Source: Rhizobium sp. J15 (GTDB lineage: Bacteria > Pseudomonadota > Alphaproteobacteria > Rhizobiales > Rhizobiaceae). From it: a DNA stretch of 64,000 nt. The translations under genes were made by a program, and so were the position numbers. Location of the stretch: positions 42,644-106,643 of the forward strand of contig NZ_NWSX01000017.1 in NCBI RefSeq assembly GCF_002531825.1. Direction: 5' to 3'. Every line of letters begins with the position of its first letter. Position 1 is the stretch's first letter. Below are positions 1 through 8,528 of the stretch, piece after piece. Below the pieces are notes generated by a model. The model saw nothing but the letters and a program-made list of their open reading frames with translations, ran no database searches and was not told the DNA's origin.

Positions 1-632
1 GCTTCCTCGACGATCTGGGAAACCGGCCGCGACACTTCCGAACCGCGCGTATAGGGCACGACGCAGAAGGTGCAGAACTTGTCGCAGCCTTCCTGCACCG
101 TCAGGAAGGCAGTGACGCCGCGGGCGCGGATCTTTCGGCTTTCGGCGATCGGCAGATGCTCGAACTTGTCCTCGATCGCATATTCCGTATCGACGACGCG
201 GCGGCCCTCCTTGGCCTGGCGCAGCGCTTCCGGCAGGCGATGATAGGTCTGCGGGCCGATGACGACATCGACGGCGGGCGCCCGGCGCAGGATCTCCTCG
301 CCTTCGGCCTGGGCGACGCAGCCGGCCACGCCGATCATCATCTCCCGGCCGTCCGCCGCCTTCTTCTTTTTCATCTCGCGCAGCCGGCCGAGCGCCGAAT
401 AGACCTTCTCAGCGGCCTTTTCTCTGATATGGCAGGTGTTGAGGAGAACGAGGTCCGCCTCTTCCATGTCTTCCGTCGGCTCGTAACCGTCGCGGGCGAG
501 GGCATCGCTCATGCGTGTGGAATCGTAGACGTTCATCTGGCAGCCATAGGTCTTGATGAAGACCTTGCGGCTGTTGGAGCCATCGCGAAGTGTCTGCTCC
601 GGGGCCGGAAGAAGGGCGCTGTCCTGTGTCAT
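1..632 (-). CDS. miaB: tRNA-2-methylthio-N6-dimethylallyladenosine synthase, C-terminus cut by window edge
   Basis: MiaB is a radical-SAM methylthiotransferase that adds the methylthio group to i6A37 of tRNAs reading UNN codons. The visible part is the N-terminal ~210 residues. It holds the UPF0004 domain with cluster cysteines in TYGCQMN and LNTCHIRE, then the radical-SAM triad CDKFCTFC close to the window edge. The start is the ATG at 632, giving MTQDSALL. The TRAM domain expected at the C-terminus lies outside the window. It follows olsA on the same strand with a ~50-nt gap, so mur-olsA-miaB may be co-transcribed. Confidence 0.95.
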   Translation of the reverse strand, partial: MTQDSALLPAPEQTLRDGSNSRKVFIKTYGCQMNVYDSTRMSDALARDGYEPTEDMEEADLVLLNTCHIREKAAEKVYSALGRLREMKKKKAADGREMMIGVAGCVAQAEGEEILRRAPAVDVVIGPQTYHRLPEALRQAKEGRRVVDTEYAIEDKFEHLPIAESRKIRARGVTAFLTVQEGCDKFCTFCVVPYTRGSEVSRPVSQIVEE

Positions 633-681
633 GCCCGGCTATTTAGTGGTTTTTGCGGCCTGAGAAAATCGAAATCTTGCT

Positions 682-1479
682 TCAGGAAATTTCGCGCCCG
701 CGCAGGCAGGTGTTGAGCAGGTTGCGGATGCGCAGGGCGATCGTCGCGCTCACCTCCTTGCGGTTGGTGTCGGCGCGATATTCCACCGCCTCGCCGAAGC
801 AAACCTCGGCATCGATGGCGCCGCATCTGACGATGTCGATGAGATGCGGCAGGAGCTCGATATCGCCCGGCCAGGCGGCGAGCGGCCTATGATAGCGCCC
901 CATGGCGATGCCGTGCACCTTGGTATAGGCGATGGCCACCGGCTGCACCACGACGGTGCCCGTCGGCGAAGCGGGCACGGCCATCGCGGCGGCGCCGAAC
1001 AGCGAGGACTTGACGTCCAGCAGCCGGTTGCCGTCCGACGTCGTGCCCTCGGGGAAGAGCACGATGATCTCGCCGTCGGCCATGCGCCCGGCGATCTCAT
1101 TGGCCTGATGGCCGGTCTTGCGCCTTTCCTCGCGCACGACGAAGACGCTTTTCTGCAGCTTGGCGAGCGTGCCGAAGATCGGCCAGTCGGCCACCTCGAT
1201 CTTGGCGATGAAGGCGACGTCGGCGACGGCCGACATCACCATGATATCCATCCAGGAGGAGTGATTGGAACAGAGCATCAGCGGTCGGCGATCTTCCAGC
1301 CTTCCGCTCACACGGATGCGGATGCCGAGGCAATAGCAAACGATGCGGTGCCAGATGCGCGGAAGCCAACGGCGCAGCCGCCAGTCGAAGCGCAGGGCCA
1401 GCAGCTGCAGCGGCATAAGCGCGATGCTGACGACGAGGATGACGACCGCGGCGAGGGCGATGCGCAGCCAGGCGATCAA
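682..1479 (-). CDS. olsA: Lyso-ornithine lipid / 1-acylglycerol-phosphate O-acyltransferase
   Basis: A PlsC-family membrane-bound acyltransferase of 265 residues. One N-terminal hydrophobic segment (about residues 5-28) is followed by the catalytic HX4D motif in NHSSWMD (H73, D78) and the acyl-acceptor motif FPEGTT (about 142-147). In Sinorhizobium meliloti the homologue OlsA adds the second acyl chain to lyso-ornithine lipid; I recall it, from its locus-tag number, as lying in the same chromosomal neighbourhood as mutS, tme and olsB. OlsB, which makes the lyso-lipid, is encoded at 18208-19086 here. The family also contains true PlsC enzymes acting on lysophosphatidic acid, so substrate assignment rests on neighbourhood. 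The start lies 27 nt after the mur stop. Confidence 0.85.
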   Translation of the reverse strand: MIAWLRIALAAVVILVVSIALMPLQLLALRFDWRLRRWLPRIWHRIVCYCLGIRIRVSGRLEDRRPLMLCSNHSSWMDIMVMSAVADVAFIAKIEVADWPIFGTLAKLQKSVFVVREERRKTGHQANEIAGRMADGEIIVLFPEGTTSDGNRLLDVKSSLFGAAAMAVPASPTGTVVVQPVAIAYTKVHGIAMGRYHRPLAAWPGDIELLPHLIDIVRCGAIDAEVCFGEAVEYRADTNRKEVSATIALRIRNLLNTCLRGREIS

Positions 1480-1506
1480 ATGCCACTCTCCCGGGCTGCC
1501 ATTGCT

Positions 1507-1935
1507 TCAGTGGTCTTCGTTTTTCAGCGGAATGCCGTAGAGCTCCAGGCGGTGGTCGACCAGCCGGAAGCCGTGCTCGCGGGCGATGCGTTCCTGCAGC
1601 GCCTCGATCTCGGGCGAACGGAATTCGATCACCGTACCGTTCTTCAGGTCGATCAGGTGGTCGTGATGTTCTTCCGGCACGGTTTCGTAGCGCGAGCGTC
1701 CGTCGCGGAAGTCGTGGCGGGCGATGATGCCGGCATCCTCGAACAGCTTGACGGTGCGATAAACGGTCGAGATCGAAATCTTCGCGTCGACCTTCACCGA
1801 GCGGCGGTAAAGCTCTTCGACGTCGGGATGATCTTGTGAGTCTTCCAGGATCCGCGCGATCACGCGGCGCTGCTCGGTCATGCGCATGCCGCGTTCGGTG
1901 CAAAGCTCCTCGAGGGTCTTGGCTACATCAGGCAT
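1507..1935 (-). CDS. mur: Fur-family manganese-responsive regulator (Mur/Fur)
   Basis: Fur superfamily metalloregulator of 142 residues: N-terminal winged helix with the recognition-helix sequence ISTVYRTVKLFEDAG, then a metal-binding dimerisation domain with HHDH near residues 90-93. The two CxxC pairs that bind structural zinc in E. coli Fur are absent (HHDHLIDLKNG where Fur has HHDHLICLDCG), which is typical of the rhizobial Mur group. In Rhizobium and Sinorhizobium this protein represses Mn uptake genes (sitABCD, mntH) when manganese is replete, while iron control is done by RirA and Irr. It probably begins a transcript with olsA. Confidence 0.9.
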   Translation of the reverse strand: MPDVAKTLEELCTERGMRMTEQRRVIARILEDSQDHPDVEELYRRSVKVDAKISISTVYRTVKLFEDAGIIARHDFRDGRSRYETVPEEHHDHLIDLKNGTVIEFRSPEIEALQERIAREHGFRLVDHRLELYGIPLKNEDH

Positions 1936-2019
1936 GGCCCGCCTTCAAAAAGATATTCGTCTTGCGACAAGGCAGGACGGCGTTCGCGCCGACCAGCATG
2001 TCATCTCTCTGTCAGGGAA

Positions 2020-2520
2020 CTACCGAAGAACGCGCTTCATGACAAGCGCCGTGGAGAGGGCGCCGTTCTCCTGCTTGTAGTAGCCCTGGCGCTCGCCGAC
2101 CTTTTCGAAGCCGAGCTTGCGATAGAGGCCAAGAGCCGCCGTATTGCCGTTGTCGACCTCGAGAAACATGGCCTCGCCGCCGCGTGCGCGTGCTTCCCGC
2201 ATCGCCGCCTGCATCAGCCGCCAGCCGAGCCCGGAGCGGGCGGCCTTGGCCTGTACGGCGATCGTCAGGATTTCCGCCTCGCCGGCGACTTCGCGTGCGA
2301 GAATGAAGCCCGGAAGCGGTTTCCTCAGGATGGCGTTGGTCTGGCGCGCGACGAAGCCGAACACCGTCTCTTGAGAGAGCAGGCTGTGGAATTCGCCGTC
2401 GCCCCAGGGACGGGCGAAGCGTTCGCCATGCAGGACGGCGACATCACGGCAATCCTCGCGCTCCATGGCGACGATTTCGAATTCGGGCTTCAGCGTCAGA
2501 TAGGCTTCCAGCATCGTCAT
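2020..2520 (-). CDS. rimI: Ribosomal-protein alanine N-acetyltransferase
   Basis: GNAT-fold acetyltransferase of 166 residues. The acetyl-CoA binding motif A lies around RSGLGWRLMQAAMREA, followed by FLEVDNGNTAALGLYRKLGFEKVGERQGYY, the pattern of the RimI group that acetylates the N-terminal alanine of ribosomal protein S18. The start codon overlaps the tsaB stop by four bases (2517-2520), so the two are translationally coupled. The tsaB-rimI pairing is common in bacteria and supports the name. Some RimI-like proteins have broader targets, so S18 specificity is inferred. Confidence 0.88.
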   Translation of the reverse strand: MTMLEAYLTLKPEFEIVAMEREDCRDVAVLHGERFARPWGDGEFHSLLSQETVFGFVARQTNAILRKPLPGFILAREVAGEAEILTIAVQAKAARSGLGWRLMQAAMREARARGGEAMFLEVDNGNTAALGLYRKLGFEKVGERQGYYKQENGALSTALVMKRVLR

Positions 2521-3179
2521 ACTCGTCGCGCAATCGCATACCCGGCCTGCGGTTTGGCATCGGGTCCGCGCAGATAAAGGGGCTTCGGCTTTCCGGCATC
2601 GGGGGAGGCGGCAGCACCGAGGCGCGCCACAATGGAGATCGGGAATCTGTTGGCGTGATCGCCGTCAGCGCCGCGCTTCAGGAGCGGCGTTGCCGATCCG
2701 GTGATCTCGCCGTCGAAGCCGGCGGCAAAAGCCTGCGCGTCCGCGATATCAAGCGCCCGCGGCTCGTCGAGCGGGGAGCCGTCGGCCGCGAAGGGCTGCA
2801 GGTAGATTTCGTTCCGCTTGGCGTCCATGGCCGCGAGCACCGCGCGGCCGGGCGTCTTCTCGCGCTGGGCGGCGGCCATGACTTCGAGCGAGGTGACGCC
2901 GACGGCAGGCACATTGAGAGAGAGCGCAAAACCGCGGGCGGCGGCCACGCCGACGCGGATACCGGTAAAGGAGCCGGGGCCGATGGTGACGGCCAGGCGG
3001 TCGATATGAGAAAGCGTCACTCCGGCCTGATCCAGCGCCCGGTCGACGATACCAATCAGATGTTCAGCATGCCCCTTGCCGATCATGTCCGATGCCTCCC
3101 CCAGCATCGTATTCCTGCCGCTGTCATAGACGGCGGCAGCGCAATCCACACCTGCCGTGTCGAGCGCCAGAACGATCAT
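2517..3179 (-). CDS. tsaB: tRNA threonylcarbamoyladenosine biosynthesis protein TsaB
   Basis: TsaB (YeaZ), 220 residues, an ASKHA-fold partner that with TsaD and TsaE transfers the threonylcarbamoyl group to A37 of ANN-decoding tRNAs. The N-terminus MIVLALDTAGVDCAAAVYD and the motif LAVTIGPGSFTGIRVGVAAARGFA (about residues 62-85) are diagnostic. It is the first gene of a two-gene unit with rimI. TsaB itself lacks catalytic residues and serves as a scaffold for TsaD, which is not encoded in this window. Confidence 0.93.
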   Translation of the reverse strand: MIVLALDTAGVDCAAAVYDSGRNTMLGEASDMIGKGHAEHLIGIVDRALDQAGVTLSHIDRLAVTIGPGSFTGIRVGVAAARGFALSLNVPAVGVTSLEVMAAAQREKTPGRAVLAAMDAKRNEIYLQPFAADGSPLDEPRALDIADAQAFAAGFDGEITGSATPLLKRGADGDHANRFPISIVARLGAAASPDAGKPKPLYLRGPDAKPQAGYAIARRV

Positions 3180-3223
3180 GCCATCAATTTCCGAATAAAC
3201 TATTGTCGCCTATTCATAAATCC

Positions 3224-3254
3224 CTCCGGCCGAACCTGACATGAACGGCCGGAG
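3224..3254. other. Hairpin between nfu and tsaB
   Basis: Nine-base arms (ctccggccg and cggccggag) separated by 13 bases in the short gap between two same-strand genes. It could end the nfu transcript, but no T-run follows on the minus strand, so a function as intrinsic terminator is uncertain. Confidence 0.35.
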
Positions 3255-3268
3255 AAAATTCGGGCTTC

Positions 3269-3835
3269 TTAAGCGGCGATCACTTCCTGCACTTCCGGAA
3301 CGAAATGGCGCAGCAGGTTCTGGACGCCGTGCTTCAGCGTTGCCGTCGAGGACGGGCAGCCGGAGCAGGAACCCTTCATGTTCAAATAGACTTTGCCGTC
3401 CTTGAAACCGCGGAAGGTGATGTCGCCGCCGTCCTGGGCAACGGCCGGGCGCACGCGGGTCTCCAGAAGTTCCTTGATGGTCAGCACGATCGATTCATCG
3501 CTCTCGTCGAAGAATTCTTCGTCGGCATCGGCATCTTCGGAGAGGATGGAGGCATCGCCCATGACGGGCTTGCCGGACATGAAATGCTCCATGATCGAGC
3601 CAAGGATAGCCGGCTTAAGATGCTGCCATTCGGCATTGTCCTTGGAGACGGAAATGAAGTCGTAACCGAAATAGACGCCGGTCACGCCGGGAATGTCGAA
3701 CAGGCGAGCCGCAAGCGGCGAGGCCTGCGCCTCTTCAGCGCTGCGGAATTCGGCCGTACCGTTTTCCATCACCACCTTGCCCGGCAGGAATTTCTGCGTG
3801 GCGGGATTGGGTGTGGCTTCGGTCTGAATGAACAT
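3269..3835 (-). CDS. NfuA-like iron-sulfur cluster scaffold protein
   Basis: 188 residues. The N-terminal Nfu domain starts MFIQTEATPNPATQKFLPG and the C-terminal NifU-like domain carries the cluster ligands in the CxxC motif GSCSGCPSS. Such proteins bind a 4Fe-4S cluster at a dimer interface and deliver it to apoproteins. I chose the ATG at 3835 over the longer frame because GGAG sits six bases upstream and the homologous N-terminus is MFIQTE. It is distinct from the nitrogenase-specific NifU, as it lacks the IscU-like domain. It is probably monocistronic, flanked by a RIME-like repeat upstream and a hairpin downstream. Confidence 0.9.
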   Translation of the reverse strand: MFIQTEATPNPATQKFLPGKVVMENGTAEFRSAEEAQASPLAARLFDIPGVTGVYFGYDFISVSKDNAEWQHLKPAILGSIMEHFMSGKPVMGDASILSEDADADEEFFDESDESIVLTIKELLETRVRPAVAQDGGDITFRGFKDGKVYLNMKGSCSGCPSSTATLKHGVQNLLRHFVPEVQEVIAA

Positions 3836-3944
3836 ATGGATCTCCATGCGGGCGGGCCCATGACCTCGGCCGACTTTAGAATTCTTCAAAAGAAAATAAG
3901 CCCAATGCGGGCTCTAATCAAGAGACTTGTACTCAAGAAATGCT

Positions 3945-4054
3945 GGAACAGGATGATTTTAGGCCCGATCGGCGTAAAATCCGAATCCCGTTCCAATCTA
4001 AACAGTTAGAGCATGATGTCGTCCGAAAACCGCTCGCACTTTTCGGCAGCATGC
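3945..4054. repeat. RIME-like double-palindrome intergenic repeat
   Basis: Two imperfect palindromes in tandem: ggaacaggat...gttcc (3945-3995) and gcatgatgtcgtccgaaaa...ttttcggcagcatgc (4011-4054). The second shares its core with the repeat at 59941-60051. This matches the rhizobial RIME1 class, which can fold into long RNA hairpins. It abuts the stop codon of the universal stress protein gene (4056-4058) and may serve as its 3' end. Confidence 0.75.
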
Positions 4055-4055
4055 C

Positions 4056-4547
4056 TCAGCAGAGGGCGTCGATCTCCTCGTTGGTCAGCGTATCCGGCAG
4101 CACGGTGACCGGGATCGGAAAGGCGGCGGCACGGCCGGCGACCGATGAAACCAGAGGCCCCGGGCCTTCCTTGGCCGAACCGGCAGCAAGAACCAGGATC
4201 GCCACATCGCGGTCTTCTTCGATCATGGCGTTGATCTGCTCGGCCGCGCTGCCCTCGCGGATGACGATCTCGGGCTCGATGCCGATCGTTTCGCGCACAA
4301 TCTGGGCGATCTTGGCGACCACCGCCTCGGCTTCCTCGCGCGCCTCGGCCCGCATGATCTCCTCGACGCCCAGCCATTGCTGGAAATCGCCCTCAGGGAT
4401 CACGTAGAGCAGCACGAGGCCGCCATTGGAATTCTTCGCGCGCCGGCCGGCATAATGAACGGCGCGCTGGCATTCGGGTGTACCGTCGATCACCGCCATG
4501 AATTTGCGGCGATGACCTTCGAGCCGTGAGAGTCGCTTCGATACCAT
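4056..4547 (-). CDS. Universal stress protein (UspA family)
   Basis: Single USP domain of 163 residues with a basic N-terminal extension (MVSKRLSRLEGHRRKF) before the first beta strand FMAVIDGTPECQRAVHYAGRRA. Later strands include AILVLAAGS and IPVTVLPDTL. USP proteins bind ATP or act as stress regulators; the ligand is not predictable here because the glycine-rich segment (SAKEGPGPLVSS) differs from the canonical ATP loop. It lies between nfu and trpS on the same strand, with an 87-nt gap from trpS. Confidence 0.85.
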   Translation of the reverse strand: MVSKRLSRLEGHRRKFMAVIDGTPECQRAVHYAGRRAKNSNGGLVLLYVIPEGDFQQWLGVEEIMRAEAREEAEAVVAKIAQIVRETIGIEPEIVIREGSAAEQINAMIEEDRDVAILVLAAGSAKEGPGPLVSSVAGRAAAFPIPVTVLPDTLTNEEIDALC

Positions 4548-4634
4548 GAGGCGGACTCTGACACCCGAAGCGAAAAAATTGCAAGCTCAGTTTTTGCTCC
4601 TCTTCCCTCAGCAGAGAGAAGAGGAGACGTGCCC

Positions 4635-5699
4635 TTAGTAGAGGAAGCCGATGACGTCGCGTACCTGCTTCATCGTCACTTCGGCGCGTTCCCTTGCGCG
4701 CTCTCCGCCCTTGCGCAGGATGGCGTCGATATGGCTGGTGTCGTCCATCAGCCGGCGCATCTCGCCGGTGATCGGCGCAAGCACATGGATCGCCAGATCG
4801 ACCAGCGCAGGCTTGAAGACGGAGAACTGCTGCCCGCCGAATTCGGCAAGCACGTCCGCCTTCGACTTGTCGGCGAGGGCGGCATAGATCGCCACCAGAT
4901 TATCCGCCTCGGGACGGCCCTGCAGCCCCTCGGTTTCGCTCGGCAAGCCGTCCGGATCGGTCTTCGCCTTGCGGATTTTCTTCGAGATCGCTTCCTCGTC
5001 GTCCATCAGATTGATGCGCGAGAGGTCGGAGGGGTCCGATTTCGACATTTTCTTGGTGCCGTCGCGCAACGACATGACGCGCGGCGCCGGTCCGCCGATC
5101 AGCGGCTCCACCATCGGGAAATAGGCATGCACCGGCTCATCGCCGACGGTGATGTCGACGCCGTAACCGGTCTTTCGAATATGCTCGGCATAATCGAGGT
5201 TGAATTTCATCGCGATGTCGCGGGCGAGCTCGAGATGCTGCTTCTGGTCCTCGCCGACCGGCACGTGGGTGGCGCGATAGACGAGGATGTCGGCGGCCAT
5301 CAGGCTCGGATAGGCATAGAGGCCGAGCGAGGCCTGCTCGCGGTCCTTGCCCGCCTTGTCCTTGAACTGCGTCATGCGGTTCATCCAGCCGATGCGGGCG
5401 ACACAGTTGAAGATCCAGGCGAGCTCGGCATGCTGCGGCACGGCCGACTGATTGAAGACGATATGTTTTTCCGGATCGATGCCGGCGGCGATGAAGGCGG
5501 CCGTGATCGAGCGCGTCTGGCTCGGCATGTCCTCGTGGACAAGCTGAGCGGTGAGCGCATGCATGTCGACGACGCAGTAGATGCAGTCGTTGCCTTCCTG
5601 CAGCGCCACGAACCGGCGGATCGCGCCGAGATAATTGCCGAGATGCAGATTGCCGGTCGGCTGCACGCCGGAGAATACGAGTTTCTTGAATTCGCTCAT
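4635..5699 (-). CDS. trpS: Tryptophanyl-tRNA synthetase
   Basis: Class Ic aminoacyl-tRNA synthetase, 354 residues, charging tRNA-Trp in the cytoplasm. The HIGH-type signature is [13 protein letters not shown] (HLGN at 19-22) and the KMSKS loop is at 217-221 ([11 protein letters not shown]). VVDMHALT and [16 protein letters not shown] are also conserved in TrpS. Full length compared with the family (330-355). The ATG at 5699 is preceded by GAGGAC at suitable spacing. In S. meliloti a trpS lies in the same chromosomal neighbourhood, consistent with synteny. Confidence 0.97.
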   Translation of the reverse strand: MSEFKKLVFSGVQPTGNLHLGNYLGAIRRFVALQEGNDCIYCVVDMHALTAQLVHEDMPSQTRSITAAFIAAGIDPEKHIVFNQSAVPQHAELAWIFNCVARIGWMNRMTQFKDKAGKDREQASLGLYAYPSLMAADILVYRATHVPVGEDQKQHLELARDIAMKFNLDYAEHIRKTGYGVDITVGDEPVHAYFPMVEPLIGGPAPRVMSLRDGTKKMSKSDPSDLSRINLMDDEEAISKKIRKAKTDPDGLPSETEGLQGRPEADNLVAIYAALADKSKADVLAEFGGQQFSVFKPALVDLAIHVLAPITGEMRRLMDDTSHIDAILRKGGERARERAEVTMKQVRDVIGFLY

Positions 5700-5820
5700 G
5701 TCGTCCTCAATAGGCTGGTGGAGGGCCCACAGCTTTCGTTTTGCTGCACGGCAGCAGGGCTTTCGCCCATGTTGCTAACGCCGCGGCTTATGCACGGGCA
5801 GCCCGTCGCAATCAAGGGGT

Positions 5821-6219
5821 TCAGCCTGCGGCATGCTGGATCAGGTCGAAGCTGTTGCCATAGGGATCCGCAAAGACCGCCACCGTGCCGTAAACCTCAT
5901 GCCTGGGCTCTTCCAGAAAACGCACTCCGGCGGCAAGCATGGCGGCATGATCACGGGCGAAATCGTCGGTCTTCAGGAAGAAGCCTACGCGGCCGCCCGT
6001 CTGATTGCCGATCGCCGCCCGCTGCGCATCGCTTGCCGCCTGCGCCAGCAGAAAGGCGGCGCCATCCCCGCCCTTCGGCTTCACCACCACCCAGCGCTTC
6101 CCCTCCGGCTGCGCTTCGTCCTGAAGGCAATCGAACCCGAGGGCATCGCAATAGAAGGCCTTGGCGCTGTTGTAATCGTCGACGACGAGAGTGACGAGGA
6201 AAAGCGACTGGATCGTCAT
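5821..6219 (-). CDS. VOC-family glyoxalase/extradiol-dioxygenase-like protein
   Basis: 132 residues with the two beta-alpha-beta-beta-beta modules of the vicinal oxygen chelate fold: LVTLVVDDYNSAKAFYCDALGF at the N-terminus and VYGTVAVFADPYGNSFDLIQ at the C-terminus. Proteins of this size are usually homodimers that bind a divalent metal; substrates range from glyoxal adducts to antibiotics and cannot be assigned from sequence. It is separated from trpS by about 120 nt and may have its own promoter. Confidence 0.85.
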   Translation of the reverse strand: MTIQSLFLVTLVVDDYNSAKAFYCDALGFDCLQDEAQPEGKRWVVVKPKGGDGAAFLLAQAASDAQRAAIGNQTGGRVGFFLKTDDFARDHAAMLAAGVRFLEEPRHEVYGTVAVFADPYGNSFDLIQHAAG

Positions 6220-6408
6220 GTGATCTCCTGGATTTGGACATTTATTCCATTTCGAGGCGGTTGAACCCCAGATTTTAAGCCAAATTGATCATTTGGTTTA
6301 GCTATAATTGAGTATAAAATTTCACAGAAAAGCTTTTATTGAACTGAAAATCCCCGGGGCGCTCGTTTGGCGGCTCGCCGGCCGCCGTGCCAACCGCTCG
6401 GAGGGACC

Positions 6409-6837
6409 ATGCAGAACGCCAGTTTGCTCGTCATGGCAGGCCTTTTCGCCCTACAATCAGCAACCAATGTGCTCGGTCAAGACGCCAAAAGGCATGCCGT
6501 TCATCTTCCCAGACATGAGGCGCGTCTCGCCTATGCGGTCCAGACCGTCAGCGTTCGCGCCGGCTGTTTTCCCACACGCTTGAGGGCGATCCTGTCCCAT
6601 ATCGCGGCAAAGACGGGCCGCCGCCCGATCGTCACCTCCGGCCACCGGCCGCATCCGCGTCGCCACGGCTCCCTGCATGGAAAATGCCTGGCGGCCGATA
6701 TCAGGGTTCCCGGCCTCTCCGAGCGCACCATCATTGCCGCCGCAAGAAGCGCGCCCGGCATCGGCGGCATCGGCAGCTATTGCAACGGCATCATTCACGT
6801 CGACGTCGGCCCGCAGAGGCGATGGGTTCACTGCTAA
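6409..6837 (+). CDS. Secreted peptidase M15-like (D,D-carboxypeptidase-fold) protein
   Basis: 142 residues starting at an ATG preceded by GGAGGG at close spacing. An N-terminal hydrophobic stretch (about residues 5-22) suggests export. The rest fits a minimal M15_3 zinc peptidase: TSGHRP, then GSLH (H90), AADIRV (D97) and IIHVDVG (H130), the expected H, D, H metal ligands. M15 proteins cleave peptidoglycan stem or cross-bridge peptides. Most rhizobial DUF882/M15 proteins are longer, so this is a compact form. It is monocistronic, followed immediately by a palindromic repeat and the convergent murJ. Confidence 0.7.
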   Translation: MQNASLLVMAGLFALQSATNVLGQDAKRHAVHLPRHEARLAYAVQTVSVRAGCFPTRLRAILSHIAAKTGRRPIVTSGHRPHPRRHGSLHGKCLAADIRVPGLSERTIIAAARSAPGIGGIGSYCNGIIHVDVGPQRRWVHC

Positions 6838-6838
6838 A

Positions 6839-6942
6839 GCATGTCGCGCAAAAGTGTGCCGCGGTTTTGCGATAACGACATGCGCGAAAGGGAAAAACTA
6901 AAGCGCGAGCAGCGAATCTGAAAGATCGCGTCGCGTTTTAGC
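6839..6942. repeat. Palindromic intergenic repeat, copy 1 (full)
   Basis: Contains the palindrome gcatgtcgcgcaaaa...ttttgcgataacgacatgc and an adjoining block agcgaatctgaaagatcgcg. Its reverse complement aligns with the repeat at 26139-26236, and its second block recurs at 18171-18212. The outer end coincides with the TAA stop of murJ (6938-6940), so the element forms the murJ 3' end. It is probably a RIME/REP-type non-autonomous element. Confidence 0.75.
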
Positions 6943-8518
6943 CATCCTTCGCCGGCGCCGGCTTGCGGTTCAGATTGCGGCGGATCATGCCGAGATCGGC
7001 GCCGCCGATCAGGAAGGCGGCGGCGAAATAGATCAGCATGCTGATCGCAATCAGCAGCCCGAGCGTGCCGATCTTGGTCAGAAGCGGCGCGCCGGAAGCC
7101 AGCCAGGGTGCGAAATATTGTTTGAGGAAGACGATGGCCGCACCCATTACCGCAGCGGCGATGACGAGCAGCGCGGCGCGCTTGGCCAGCGCCCATTCCC
7201 ATGTCAGATGGCCGCGGCGCAGAAGCGTGGTGAACAGCAGCACGGTGCTGATCCAGCCGGCGGTGGCTTCGGCGACGGCAATGCCGGGTGCGCCCATATA
7301 GGGGAAGAGGGTGAGCGCGGTCGCGCAGTTGGTCGCAACCGCAATCGCCGAGAAGCGCATCGGCGTCTTGGTGTCCTCGCGGGCATAGAAGCCGGGCTGC
7401 AGCGCTTTGATCAGCACGAAGGCGGGCAGGCCGATGCCGTAGATCGCCAGGATCGCGCCGACGACGGCGGTGTTTTCCTGATGGAAGGCGCCGCGTTCGT
7501 AAAGCACGCGGATGATCTCGTCGGAGAGGATCCAGAGCGCGAATGCGGCGGGGATCGTCAGGAACAGCACGAATTCGATCGAGCGGTTCTGCAGGTTCGC
7601 CGCTTCGCGCAGCGCGCCGCCCTTCAGCGCCCGGGCAAGCTCCGGCAGCAGCACCACGCCGACGGCGACGCCGACGACACCGAGCGGCAGCTGGTAGATG
7701 CGGTCGGCATATTGCAGTGCTGCGATCGCGCCGTCGCGCGAGGAGGCGATCGCCTGGCCGATCAGCTGGTTGATCTGGGTGATGCCGCCGGTGACGGCGG
7801 CCGGTACGGCGAGGATCAGCAGCCGCTTGACGTTCGGCGTCATCTTCGGGAAGCGGAAGCCGATGCTCATGCCGGCCGCAAGCACGCCGACATAGACGAC
7901 GGCAAGCTGCAGCACGCCGGCGGCAAGAACGCCCCAGGAGAGATACCAGGCGGTCGCCAGCGGATCGGCGCCGGTATAAAGCGCATAAAACAGCGCCCCG
8001 ATCATCACCACGTTCAAGAAGACGGGAGCGATGGCGGCGGCGAAGAAATGATGCAGCGAATTCAGCATGCCGCTCATCATCGCCGTCAGCGACATGCACA
8101 TGAGATAGGGAAACATCACGGCCGCCATGCGGATCGTGATCGAGAATTTCTCAGGGTCGTCGGCGAAACCCGGCGCGATGACGAAGCGCACCAAGAGCGG
8201 CATGCAGAGCTCCATCACGATGGTGATGAGCAGCAGCACCGAAAAGAGCACGCCGAAGACTTCTTCGGAAAAGCGCTTGGCCCCATCCGTGCCGTTCGCC
8301 TCGATCTCCTTGGCAAAGAGCGGCACGAAGGCGGCATTGAAGGCGCCCTCGGCAAACAGCCGGCGAAAGAGGTTCGGAAAACGGAAGGCGGCGTAGAAGA
8401 CGTCCGCCATCGGCCCGGTGCCGAGTGCTGCCGCCATCAGCGTTTCACGGGCGAAGCCGAAGATGCGGCTGCCGAGGGTTGCGCCGCCGACGGTCGCGAA
8501 TTTCTTGACGAGGCTCAT
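6938..8518 (-). CDS. murJ: Lipid II flippase MurJ
   Basis: MviN/MurJ family of the MOP superfamily, 526 residues with about 14 membrane segments. It moves lipid II across the inner membrane for peptidoglycan synthesis. The N-terminus MSLVKKFATVGGATLGSRIFGFARE and the segment FRFPNLFRRLFAEGAFNAAFVPLF are hallmarks. It starts 10 nt after the glnD stop, and mutS, a small gene, glnD and murJ run in the same direction, so they may form one transcript. The stop codon lies in a palindromic repeat. Confidence 0.96.
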   Translation of the reverse strand: MSLVKKFATVGGATLGSRIFGFARETLMAAALGTGPMADVFYAAFRFPNLFRRLFAEGAFNAAFVPLFAKEIEANGTDGAKRFSEEVFGVLFSVLLLITIVMELCMPLLVRFVIAPGFADDPEKFSITIRMAAVMFPYLMCMSLTAMMSGMLNSLHHFFAAAIAPVFLNVVMIGALFYALYTGADPLATAWYLSWGVLAAGVLQLAVVYVGVLAAGMSIGFRFPKMTPNVKRLLILAVPAAVTGGITQINQLIGQAIASSRDGAIAALQYADRIYQLPLGVVGVAVGVVLLPELARALKGGALREAANLQNRSIEFVLFLTIPAAFALWILSDEIIRVLYERGAFHQENTAVVGAILAIYGIGLPAFVLIKALQPGFYAREDTKTPMRFSAIAVATNCATALTLFPYMGAPGIAVAEATAGWISTVLLFTTLLRRGHLTWEWALAKRAALLVIAAAVMGAAIVFLKQYFAPWLASGAPLLTKIGTLGLLIAISMLIYFAAAFLIGGADLGMIRRNLNRKPAPAKDG

Positions 8519-8528
8519 GCTTGGGGGC

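Noticed and set aside
3269..3835. Nitrogenase-specific NifU
   Set aside because: It lacks the IscU-like and ferredoxin-like domains and is in a housekeeping setting; it is an Nfu scaffold.
4597..4625. Hairpin ctcctcttc...gaagaggag as trpS terminator
   Set aside because: Sequence after the stem on the minus strand is A-rich instead of T-rich, so it does not fit an intrinsic terminator.
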